NCBI GenBank assembly: GCA_004802705.1
Contig: SGPL01000362.1
Span: forward strand, 7,622-34,118
Direction: 5' to 3'
DNA length: 26,497 nucleotides
Source of the DNA: Bondarzewia mesenterica
Lineage: Eukaryota; Basidiomycota; Agaricomycetes; Russulales; Bondarzewiaceae
Position 1 is the first letter of the stretch; each line of letters starts with the position of its first letter. This document shows, in pieces, positions 11,120 to 19,746 of this stretch. The notes under the pieces are model-generated. The model was not told where the DNA came from, ran no database searches, and worked only from the letters and a program-made list of their open reading frames with translations. Both the position numbers and the translations under genes were made by a program.

Positions 11120-11185
11120 ACTCTGCAGNNTCGAGGGGTNTGTACCCCTCCTGATGAGTCATAAAGGATGAAACCCTAGTACAGT
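11120..11185 (+). ncRNA. Candidate hammerhead self-cleaving ribozyme (type III topology)
   Basis: Seen directly: the catalytic core CTGATGA (11151-11157) and GAAA (11170-11173) stand in the right order and spacing. Stem I is a perfect 7-bp hairpin, GAGGGGT (11133-11139) with ACCCCTC (11144-11150), loop NTGT, directly abutting the core. Stem II is 3 bp, GTC (11158-11160) with GAT (11167-11169), loop ATAAAG; its closing pair is G-T where G-C is usual. The predicted cleavage site is after C11132 in an NTC triplet (N at 11129-11130). Stem III pairs 11120-11131 with 11173-11185, with one A bulge (11178), one C-C mismatch, one G-T wobble and two unresolved Ns opposite C11174-C11175. Hammerheads of this topology occur in viroid-like RNAs and in the LTRs of plant retrozymes. 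Activity is not shown; the G-T pair and the Ns could weaken it. Confidence 0.72.
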
Positions 11186-12124
11186 AGCACGTAGANATTA
11201 AATAAGTACCCTATCCTAGCTAAAGGCTGGGCTCTNGGGTGGCTGCTTNACAGNCAACCCATCATTGTGATACTAAGNAGGAAGCTGTGCTCNCTGTTGT
11301 GCAGTGTATCGCCCCTTCTAACCTAANGGGTNGACCACGTTAATCGTGGGATCTGTCTTNGAGGAGTATCACTAGGTAAAATAAAGTAGTGAGGTATGAG
11401 CCAGCTAGCCNTATCCTCAGCCCACTCATATTAGACAGTATATCTCTTACCTTTGGCTGAGATCCACTCCATTGTNTCGATCACCAAAAATACATATTAG
11501 GCCATACCATCTTAGACGGTCGTAAGGGACTCAATAGTATGTAACTAGATTGTCTTGGCCAGTCCTCAATCATATGGTCACTCTATATCACTTATCATGT
11601 GATCATTCTAATTCACTCATCTTATGATCACTAGTTGTCAGTTATCACATTATAGCATAGTCAACCAATCTCATCACATCTTCACTCATACAGTCACATA
11701 ATTACTCATAACTCATAATGATCACTCACTTAGCAAGTGAGACTTACCCAAACTTCTCATATAGTGATCGAGGAGATGCCTGATTCAGCAAGTTTAGNCA
11801 AGTTCTCAGACTTGCTTNATCTAGTACCTCTCACCAGCTCTCACNACTACTCCTCACTCTTCTCACNAGCACCTACTGTCTAATCTCTGCAATGCTGTTA
11901 CTTCTTCTGTTCTCCTTCTGCCTTNTTTNTTACTATCTCTCTTATNNATCTCTTTTACCTTGCTTTAGTTCTCTCTCTTCTCTTTTTATCACATTAAATG
12001 TCATTATCATAGCTGCCCCTAGTGAGTAATACATCACTATTTATGTTGACCACTCCTTGTCTCTTTTGTCCACAGTTATAGATGCTAACTACTGGAGTAA
12101 ACTTCACATTACTTCACTGATGAG
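11186..12124. other. AT-rich repeat flank without a gene
   Basis: No coding frame is supportable. A short hairpin CCACG-TTAAT-CGTGG lies at 11335-11349. Another perfect 7-bp inverted repeat (CTCACTT/AAGTGAG, loop AGC) lies at 11725-11741. The stretch 11540-11760 is simple sequence rich in TCACT and TGATCA words. Confidence 0.45.
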
Positions 12125-13080
12125 AACAGTTGGGCCCAGTAGTATGTAGGGCTTNTCAGTGATCATTTGAGATANTTGGGCCCAGCAAATCAAACATATT
12201 ACCTAGGTGCTTGGCGAGCATCTAGGACAGTTGAGCCCAGCATAATAAAATATAATACTNAGCTTGCTAGTGAGCATTTGAGATGGCAAGGTCTAATATA
12301 ATNAAATATAATGCTCAGGTTGCCAGTGAGTGTCTAAAATGGTTAAGCCCAGTAAACCAAATATATTGCTTAAGTGCTTAGTGAATGCCTAAAATAGCTA
12401 GGCCCAGCACAATAAAATATAATGCTTAGGTTGCTGATGAGCATCTAAGATGGTTGAGCTCAGCATAATAAAATATAGTGCTCAGGGTCTCAGCAAGCAT
12501 TTGGAATAGCTGGGCTTAGCACAATAAAATATAATGCTTAGCTTACTGATGAGTATTTGAGATAGCTGAGCTTAACAAAATAAAATGTAATGCTCGAGTT
12601 ATCAGTGAGCATCTGAAATAGCTAGCATAATACAATATAATGCTTGAGTTTCTGGTAAGCATCTGAGATAGTTAGGCCCAGCACAATAAAATAGAATGCT
12701 CAGCTTGCTGGTGAGCATCTGAGATGATTGGACTCAACACAATAAAATAGAATGCTTGAGTTGCCAGTGAGCATCTGAGACAGTTGGGCCCAACATAATG
12801 AAATATAGTGCTCAGGTCTCAGTGAGCATCTGAGATGGTTGGGCCTAGCACAATAAAATAAAGCACTTGGGTCTCGGTGAGTGTCTGAGACAGTTAGGCC
12901 CAGCATAATGAAATATAGTGGTCAGTTTATCGATGAGCACCTGAGATGGTTGGGCCCAGCACAATGACATATACTGCTTGGGTCCTCGGCAAGTGTCTCA
13001 GATGGTAGGGCCTAGCAAATCAAATATAGTGTAGAGCTCATCACCTATCATCTTACATGGCTGCACCTAGCACAATTAAA
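12125..13080. repeat. Tandem minisatellite array A, 54-57 bp unit, about 18 copies
   Basis: Each unit contains GGCCCAGCACAATAAAATAT, followed by ATGCTCA, about ten variable bases, TGAGCAT, then CTGAGATGGTTG and the next unit. Two internal symmetries recur: ATGCTCA/TGAGCAT (perfect in several units, for example about 12697-12719) and the GC palindrome around TTGGGCCCAA. Units differ at many positions, so the array is old. Open frames read through it on the minus strand are repeat by-products. The last N calls of the window occur in its first units (about 12302). Confidence 0.85.
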
Positions 13081-13317
13081 TTTTCATTCCAATTATTCCA
13101 CTTGTTGCCTTGTCTAAACCTGGGTCTTATTACATTTCTGTTCAGAAATTCAATATATTCACATGATCTACAACATCTAAGTCTCCCTCTTTTCCAATTT
13201 CTCTTGGAGTCTCTTTATATAATCCTCAAGCTTTGATTTTGCAAGGTCGGCTGCTACCCTGCTCTCATCTCACAACTAATCCCTCTCAGCCTTGCTTGCC
13301 ATGCTGGTCTAAGGCTG

Positions 13318-13955
13318 TCACGCCCACACCATCACTGCTGAACCTGCCACACTGAATGGCACCTTGGTCACCGGAGGCTATATAACATCAACAGGAAATA
13401 CTACATCTCCAAATGAACGCACTCACTAAGTTACAAATAGCCACTGAATATGATGCCGGCAGATTAACAATTTGAATCCCAGATCTAGTCAACCACCATT
13501 TGGGGATGTCCAGATCGATATCAATCTGCTGGGTTAACCTATGGCCATCAGCGAATGGGCTAATGCTGAAGAGCCCAACAGCACAGTTTCTTTGGTAAGA
13601 TGTTATCCACTCCACCACCTCACTAATGTTTGTGGAGATGGTAAAGGGATGGCCAGCGAGCTTGAGGTAACCGATGATGGTGGCCATGGCATCCTACAGA
13701 CAAGTGAGGCGAGGGAAATTTGAAGCCCGATATGCACCAACATATCACTTCAGCCTTAATGCCTATAAAGAAAAGGTCACAGATAATTCTCAGTTTGTTG
13801 TCAAGAAGGAACAGTGCGATAGAGATGAGACGTAAGGAGATTAAATCGAGGAGGTATTGACGTAGGATATGGCGTGAACAAGGATGAAGGGGTGCAAGAA
13901 GGGTGCAGTTGAGAAAATGAACAGCGATTGTCAGGGACATATTTGCCAATGGCAT
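13318..13955 (-). CDS. Small three-exon protein of unknown function
   Basis: Predicted exons on the minus strand are 13955-13749, 13693-13427 and 13377-13318, joined in phase 0 by introns of 55 nt (GTGATA...CTGTAG) and 49 nt (GTGAGT...TATAG). The product is 177 aa. Both junctions keep the frame open: GIKAE joins DAMATIIGYLKLAGHPF, and SVAICNL joins PPVTKVPFSVAGSAVMVWA before TGA. The first 60 residues are hydrophobic and leucine/isoleucine-rich, which could be membrane segments or translated 5' UTR; a start within exon 2 (MATIIG, 13687) is the conservative alternative. Exon 2 has a globular composition (ISEVVEWI, TQQIDIDLDIPKWWLTRSG). No family recognised. It sits between tandem arrays A and A', and could be a surviving gene or a recently stranded fragment. 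Confidence 0.45.
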
Positions 13956-13993
13956 GAGGAAACCTCGACATTAGCAGCTGATCTCAGTAATGA

Positions 13994-14093
13994 AAAGGAT
14001 ATCCTGGGCGATGGCAAGATGTCCTCGGCAACAGCAAGATGTCCTCAGCAACAGTGAGATATCCTCGGCAAAGGCAAGATGTCCTCGGCAATG
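13994..14093. repeat. Tandem repeat, 20 bp unit, 5 copies
   Basis: The unit GCAAGATGTCCTCGGCAACA repeats head to tail at 14014, 14034, 14054 and 14074, with a more diverged copy at 13994. It lies upstream of the gene on the minus strand, between it and array A'. Confidence 0.8.
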
Positions 14094-14209
14094 GCCTGTG
14101 ATATTTGCATAGATAGCTATCATCGCTCACTGGCCACCTATTCACTGATTTTACCTCTCTCTTGTGAGCCTATTCAGTCACTTACACTTGTCTAAGACAG
14201 TCTCGCCGA

Positions 14210-14680
14210 ACTTGCATTTTTGGCGACTGAGACGGTCTAGCGGACTTGGGCCTAACCAGCATTTTGCTGAGGTTTTATACAGTTGGGCCCAGCATTTCAG
14301 CTAAGATAGTCTAAGATAGTTGGGCCCAGTAGAATAAAATATATTGTTGGGGTCATTGGCGATCATCTAATATGAGTGGGCTGAGCAATATAAAAACTAA
14401 TATATGAGTTGTCGGCGAGCATTTCAAATGGTTGGGCTGAGCAAAGTAAAAAATAGTGTGGGGGCCATTAGCGAGTGTTTTAGATGGTTGGGCTGAGCAA
14501 AATGAAAATAGTATAGGGGTTATCAGCGAGTGTCTTTGACAGTTGGGTTGAGCAAAATGAGGAGTCATCGGCAATAGTCTCAGATAGTTGGGTCGAGCAA
14601 AATGAAAAATAGTATAGGGGTCATCGGCGATGGTCTCAGACAGTTGGGCTGAGCAAAATAAAAAATAGTATTTAAATCTA
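14210..14680. repeat. Tandem array A', diverged relative of array A
   Basis: About seven to eight units share the TTGGGC(C/T)(C/G)AGCA(A/C)AAT core of array A. The linker here is different, ending in ATAGTATAGGGGTCATCGGCGA and (T/G)GTCTCAGAC. Period is roughly 55-60 bp and less regular. It is separated from array A by about 1.1 kb containing a spliced gene and the 20 bp repeat, so the two blocks were probably one array later interrupted, or were seeded separately. Confidence 0.7.
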
Positions 14681-14702
14681 GAGCATGCCAATAATCTTAA
14701 AT

Positions 14703-15108
14703 TTAACCTACAGAATATGGTAGACTCACTAAAAGAAACATGCAAGTGGGCTGCAGGGATAAAGCAGGGATGTATTGTATAAACAGCTGTTTCTGCTTTG
14801 AATTAGAACTTTGTGCAAAAGAAATAGTGGTACAATATATACCAAAATATCCACCATTCTATTCATGCCCTGCCAGCAATTTTTGCAGTTGACAATGGCC
14901 ATAAAAAGGCCTTGAAGCAAGCTATATAGCTGCAGAGTCTACAACAAAAAATGACATAAAATTGATATAATAGACAAAAAATACTCACTATGGCTGAAGT
15001 AAGCCCTTTTATAGCAGATGATGTACAATCTGCTATAGTTGTGAGGAAGAAATTGAGTGTGAGCTTATGGAGTGCAATAGTGAATATGGTAGTCAAGTAG
15101 AGAGACAC
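14703..15108 (-). CDS. Small spliced protein of unknown function, 5' end unresolved
   Basis: Three minus-strand segments join in phase 0: up to 14989, 14938-14843 and 14795-14703. Introns are 50 nt (GTGAGT...TTGTAG) and 47 nt (GTATAT...CAAAG). Across the first junction KGLTSAI continues as TLQLYSLLQGLFMAIVNCKN; across the second RMVDIL continues as QKQLFIQYIPALSLQ, ending at TAA 14703. No ATG opens the first segment in this frame. Its true start may follow the strong acceptor CACAACTATAG at about 15034, with an exon further upstream. The product would be hydrophobic with several cysteines (NCKNCW). A GTGAGT in the last segment could start a further intron. Function unknown. Confidence 0.4.
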
Positions 15109-15370
15109 AATGCAATGTCATAACTATTTACTTATATTGCTGAGTCATCATTTTACTGTGATGGAACAAAGCTTGATGTGAGCAATACATGATACTGTCG
15201 TGATAAAAAACACTTTTCTGTATGCATGTATAGCATAAGTACAATAGAGAAATAACTAAAAAGAAGTACATATGTATGGATTGTAAGCTATAAGTTTGTG
15301 AACTCATGTACTTTGCCTTCAAGATCACTCTGTCTACTCTCACTGCTAATCACAATGACAATAGTAGTGT

Positions 15371-16275
15371 GTAGCCTCATCGTGTCAAAATGATGGGGCA
15401 GAGGGCATGGTGAGTGAGTATGATGCCCTATCATATTAAAATGATGAGGCAGGAGGCATGCTGATAAGCAAGATGCCCCATCATATTGGAATGAGAAGGC
15501 AGTGGGCATAGTGGGTGAGTGAGATGCCCTGTCATATTGGAATAATGAGGTAAGGAGATGCTGAATGAGTGAGATGCCTTATTATATTGAAATGATGAGG
15601 CAAGGGGGTGCTAGATGAGTGAGATGCCCCATCATATTAGAATGATGAGGCAGAGGGGTGCTAAATGAGTGTGATGCCCTATCATATTCAAATGATGAGG
15701 CAGTGAGTGTGGTGGGTGAGAACAATGCTCTGTTATATTTGAACAATAAAGTAGGGGGCACTGGGTGAGTACGATGCCCTATTGTATTCGAATGATAAAG
15801 CAAAGGGGGTGCTAAGTAAGGGAGATGCCCTATCATGTTCAAATGATGAGGCAGAGGGGTGCTGGGTGAAGGAGATGCCCTGTCATGTTCAAATGATGAG
15901 GCAGGGGTATGATGGGCGAGTGTGATGCCCTGTCATATTAAAATGATGGGGCAGTGGGCATGATAAGCAAGAGAGATACCTCATCATATTAGAATGATGA
16001 GATAAGGCATGTTGGATGAAAAAAAATGCCTCATCATATTGAAATGATAAGGCAGAGGGTATGATAGGTAAGTGCGATGCCCTATCATATTTGAATGATG
16101 GGGCAGTAGGCATAGTGAGTGAGTGAGATGCCCCATCATATTAAAATAATGAGGCAGGAGCATGTTGGATGAGTATGATGCCTCATCATATTGGAATGAT
16201 GAGGCAGGGGGTGTTAAGTAAGTGTGATGCCCTGTCATGTTAGAACAATGAGCTAATGGATGTAGTGGGTGAGAG
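15371..16275. repeat. Tandem array B, 50 bp unit with built-in hairpin, about 18 copies
   Basis: Units start at 15371, 15421, 15471 and so on at exactly 50 bp through 15921, then at 15972, 16022, 16074, 16124, 16174 and 16222. Each has TGCC(C/T)(T/C)ATCAT, a 6-base loop, ATGATGAGGCA, then a G-rich linker of about 22 bases such as GGGGGTGCTGGATGAGTG. In the unit at 16179-16206 the arms TGCCTCATCAT/ATGATGAGGCA are perfectly complementary over 11 bp. Other units carry one to three arm mismatches. Linkers are conserved between units, so this is a minisatellite and not a spacer-containing array. Proline/histidine-rich open frames on the minus strand are by-products. Confidence 0.88.
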
Positions 16276-17513
16276 CATGAACAGATAAGAAAAAATACAA
16301 ATAAACTGAAAAATGCATCTGTCTCCTTCTCGCCATCCACACTCAATGCCAGATACCAGTCATGCATCGCATGTGTATTGAGCATGAAAGAGTTTATCAG
16401 TAGGGGATGGCTATCATTATGGCTCTTAGATGATGCGAAAAGGGCTCATGCAATGCATTAGTGGATGGGTCACAATACAGTGAGTAAAAATTTCAGCCCT
16501 ATGTCCTGTGAGAGAATGATAGGAGATGGAGAAGCAAGAGGATGAGACAAGAGTGGACAAGGAACTAGTAGCTTCAAAGTTCAACTTATTGCTTACTTAC
16601 CAGTAATCAGAGATCCCAGTTGACTGGTAAAGTCTTACTACAAACAAAATGAAGCCAAGTTAGTTGCAGAATTCTTACCATTTTGTAATAACCCTAGTCA
16701 TGGACTGTAGTCAATTATAGTCAACTAAAGACCTGAATTCTAGAGGGGAGTCAAAAATGGCCCATGGCTCATGCTTAAGTAATAATTTCCCTAATCAAAA
16801 ATCATAATTATAAGATTAGATTGTTTAAATACACTGCAGATTGTTTTATAATCACTCAGCCAGAGACCTAAAAAGTGAATAAGAGAAAACTCTGCCAATG
16901 TTAATTATTTCAGTGAGACAATTATCACTAATTATCGGTGATTCTCAATCTCCTTCAATAGGTTTTGTATATGCATTTGTGCTTTCTTCACAAACTCCTT
17001 GCTTGCGCATAAAATTATAGGGGGAGGAAGGGCGGCGAGGCGGATGCGCTTTTATTTTTGTTTTGCTTAAGCAAACAAAAAGCCGCTCCTTATTTTTTTT
17101 GTTTATTTTATTTTTTTTGTGTTTTTAACAAAAAATTTAAGAAAGCAAAAACCTTGAAAACAGAAAGGTGGAAGACGGGCGAGGGAAAGGCTCAGGCGAC
17201 AGTCCCGAGGATTTCGTCGATGAGTTCCCAATCGATCACGCCTTCCGATTCGTCTTGTGAATGCGAATGCGAATGCGGGTCCTGTGTTCAACTGTCTTTG
17301 CCTGGACATATCGTGTACGGCGTGCCTGACGGGTTGCGTGGGGATGGGTGTTGAAGAAGGTGTGATAGGAGCGGAGGGGGATGGGTTTAGTGCCTTCGCT
17401 CGAAGGACCGGGAGCGGGGGGAGCAGGGAAAGAGGGCGGATGCAGGTTGTGGATGGGTTACGGAGGTGGGAGGGGGTTGGAGAGGTTCGGATTGGTGTTG
17501 GTGTTGAGCCCTC
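16276..17513. other. Transition from AT-rich repeats to the gene-bearing segment
   Basis: I see no supportable gene. An 8-bp perfect inverted repeat (TTACCAGT/ACTGGTAA, 18-base loop) lies at 16597-16630. From about 17018 the sequence becomes CpG- and GC-rich. A hexamer microsatellite GAATGC (about four copies) lies near 17257-17279. This stretch should contain the 3' UTR of the minus-strand HMG gene. Confidence 0.5.
17050..17085 (-). terminator. Possible 3' end signal of the HMG gene
   Basis: An imperfect inverted repeat centred on CTTAAG (arms TTTTTGTTT(T)GC / GCAAACAAAAA, 17055-17081) lies about 430 bases downstream of the HMG stop codon in its orientation. On the minus strand it is followed by AAAATAAAAG, which contains an AATAAA hexamer. 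Distance is long for a fungal 3' UTR, so the assignment is tentative. Confidence 0.3.
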
Positions 17514-18805
17514 TTAATAAAATGTCACATTCGAGCCGAGATAAGGCTGAGTGCCATCGAAGGGGACCCAAGCATTCGTGGTGTCGGCAGTCCCCTCGTC
17601 GTCATGGTGCTTCCAATATTCGGGACTAGTGGTGAACGAGTTGAGGGAAAAGGGGTCATCCGAGGACGTAATGGTGGTGGTGGGGGGGCCAAAGTCGGTC
17701 TCGGAAGGCAAGGGCAAGTTCATGTTTTGATAGAACGAGAGCCAGATCGAGTCGAATTGGGCTGGGAAGGTTGTCGAGACGGCGGCGGCAATGCTGCTGT
17801 CCATGCAGGGCTCGATGTATGGGAATGGGAGAGCTTCGGCGAGAGAGATGGTGTCCGCCATCGGGGAGACCATCGACAAAGGGACGGTTTGTGGCGGTGG
17901 GAAACCGGGATCTTGTGGGTAAAGATAGATATTGGTGGCCTGAAATGTCATGAGAATTCAAAGACAAAGGAGAGAGAGAAGAAAAGAAAGTAAGGAGTGC
18001 TCACAGTCGGAGGTGAAAGAGGGTCCAAGAACGGAGGTTCATCGGTGGTCAACGATGAACTGTCCGAACCGGAGAACGAAGAGGTGTTGTCATTAACCTG
18101 CCTATCCAACTCGTGAACAGCGGTAATGACCTCTTCCTCTGACTTTCGCTCATGCAGCAGCTCAGCGATGCGATGGATGCGGTTGAGATCTTCCGGACCG
18201 TTCCTCTTTGTCCTCCGTTTTTTACGCTCGCGCATAACAGGCGCGTAGCGATATTGAGGAAACATATTCTTATGAATGTCCTTGAGAGCAGCTGCCTGAT
18301 CGTACCAAGGCTGCTGCTCGTCCTTGGACATGAGTTTCCACATGCATCCGACGAGTCGGCTGAGGTGACGGTTGTCGGTCTCGACTTGGTCCAAGATGTT
18401 CTTGCGGTCGGCGAGGAAAGCCCTGCGGAATAGCATGAAAGCATTCATGGGTCGTTTGATATGAGAGGGGTCATTGCGAAGAGAACGACTTTCGGTTGTC
18501 CTGCTGGGCACGGACGATAACGACAACGACGACGGAGGGGGAAGGGGAGAGACGGAGGGATGGGTCGGGGTGACGGGGTGACAAAAGACGTCGGTTCCCG
18601 AAAAAAGACGAGAAAACGGTGAACGTGCCGGAAGCAGAACCGACAGTCGGGCTCCCCTCTAATGTGATGTGAGCTACGAAACAAGGAGTCGACAACGAGC
18701 TCACCTGCGCCATTCGAGAGACACGAAAAAGACCTGTTTTGACGGGACATTGTTTGTCAACACTGGAGGTATTGTCGGATAATGGGGCTGCCAATATATG
18801 GTCAT
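17514..18805 (-). CDS. HMG-box transcription factor (basidiomycete type)
   Basis: Predicted exons on the minus strand are 18805-18705, 18500-18005 and 17939-17514, giving 340 aa. Intron 1 (204 nt, GTGAGC...CAGCAG) has a long pyrimidine tract before its acceptor; an acceptor 3 nt upstream is an alternative. Intron 2 (65 nt, GTGAGC...TTTCAG) is phase 0. The ATG at 18805 is chosen because exon 1 in that frame ends in the phase needed by exon 2, and the HMG exon has no ATG before the box and an upstream in-frame TAG. The HMG box is at about residues 47-121: HIKRPMNAFMLFRRAFLADR, the W of CMWKLMSKDEQQPW, and the terminal PQYRYAP. A basic tail (RERKKRRTKR) is a likely nuclear signal, then a charged helix, a serine/aspartate-rich linker and a P/S/T-rich acidic C-terminus resembling an activation domain. 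HMG-box factors of this class bind DNA in the nucleus and include regulators of fungal sexual development; which one this is cannot be told. Confidence 0.85.
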
Positions 18806-19293
18806 TGGAGACAAAGAACTGCAAAAAATCTCTTTGTTCAACTTGTGAATTCATACTGAGCCCACAGATATATGAAAATTCAATTCAATTTGGTGGTATT
18901 CAGCCTGCTGAAGTCAGTACACAATGATAATTTACCACCATTTTTTTTTGTTTTATATCGCAGGGCTCGTGAACGTCTCTGACAATGACCAAGGGTCTCC
19001 TAGGACAGTCACTCCCCTGTAATCACCTCGAGGCGGTTACTCCACCGAACACGGATATAAATGGCAACTTCTTCTCTCCCCTTTTGACTTATCACCCAGT
19101 TCAACCAATCAGGACGTGCGTGTGGGTCAGCTGGTGCCGGCAGAACAAAGGTGAGAGTGGCATGAAAGGAAGTGTGCGACACTGGAGAGGCCAGTTCTGC
19201 TTACGAATGGTCCGGTGCTGCCGCTAGGAATGGGCGACACAGTACTTACTCACCTGCATTCACGCTGCGGAACTAAAATTTATCTCCAGTGAA
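18806..19293. promoter_or_regulatory. Upstream region of the HMG gene with CCAAT and TATA elements
   Basis: This is the 5' flank of the minus-strand HMG gene. On the plus strand it carries TATAAA (19056-19061) with a pyrimidine-rich stretch after it and CCAAT (19105-19109). Those orientations would suit a plus-strand transcript reading towards 19294, so the region may be a divergent promoter. No regulator binding site was recognised. Confidence 0.3.
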
Positions 19294-19543
19294 GATGTCG
19301 TCGATTGTGAGCGAATGTGGTAGGATACGAGCGACTGATCACTCCAATGCCACCAGTCTGATGTCGTCTTGCACGTCGTGCGCACTGCTACGGATACAGT
19401 TTACATCCGCTCGCGCTGAAAGACTGTGAATTGCGTAAAGAACGTGGGCGGTTCCGTTCTGAGATAAGCCTAGGCCCGCAAGCGGGCGAGCTTCGATGCT
19501 GTGTTCCCCTGAAAGCAAATTTTGCATGTGGATCTCCACGTAG

Positions 19544-19746
19544 ATGCCTGACTCGATTGTAGCGCCTTTTCGAGCGGAGATGGATGAGGACGGGGGCACA
19601 ATACCTGCCGCATATATTCCTGATGAATACGTGAAGTCAAGCAAAATAATCCGTGAGTACATGTCTGGGGGGGTATCATGGACGCGCCCGAGCCGTGCAA
19701 AACGTTATCCCGTGTACATACGAATGCAGTGAATAACAGGAGGTGA
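19544..19746 (+). CDS. Possible 3' exons of a small plus-strand gene
   Basis: A plus-strand frame from ATG 19544 reads MPDSIVAPFRAEMDEDGG and TIPAAYIPDEYVKSSKII. A strong donor (CC|GTGAGT) at 19653 and an acceptor (GAATGCAG) ending at 19729 would remove 77 nt and end the protein at TGA 19744 after LNNRR. A start at the ATG at 19294 (MSSIVSECGR) with further splicing is possible but not modelled. The minus strand is also open across 19662-19339 (107 codons, ATG start), so strand assignment is uncertain. Function unknown. Confidence 0.28.

Noticed and set aside
12118..12580. Further CTGATGA matches (for example about 12118 and 12545) as extra hammerhead cores
   Set aside because: No GAAA at the right distance and no stem I or stem II pairing; they are part of the array A unit or its flank.
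12700..12906. Minus-strand open frame inside array A
   Set aside because: Reading of the 54-57 bp minisatellite units, with no start context or conserved product.
15371..16275. CRISPR-like array (28 bp palindromic repeats with 22 bp spacers)
   Set aside because: The spacers are conserved between units and the genome is eukaryotic with spliceosomal introns, so this is a palindromic minisatellite.
15582..16385. Minus-strand open frames rich in PHHSNMMGH-type repeats, as a repetitive protein
   Set aside because: They are translations of the 50 bp minisatellite; 50 is not a multiple of 3, so the frame changes at each unit.
17058..17354. Plus-strand open frame downstream of the HMG gene
   Set aside because: Begins in poly-T/poly-A sequence and includes a hexamer microsatellite; it fits the 3' flank of the HMG gene better.
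17604..18433. Plus-strand open frames across the HMG gene
   Set aside because: Antisense shadows of well-supported coding exons.
19619..19636. CTGATGA...GAAG as a second hammerhead
   Set aside because: The second core element is GAAG, not GAAA, and no stem I forms upstream.
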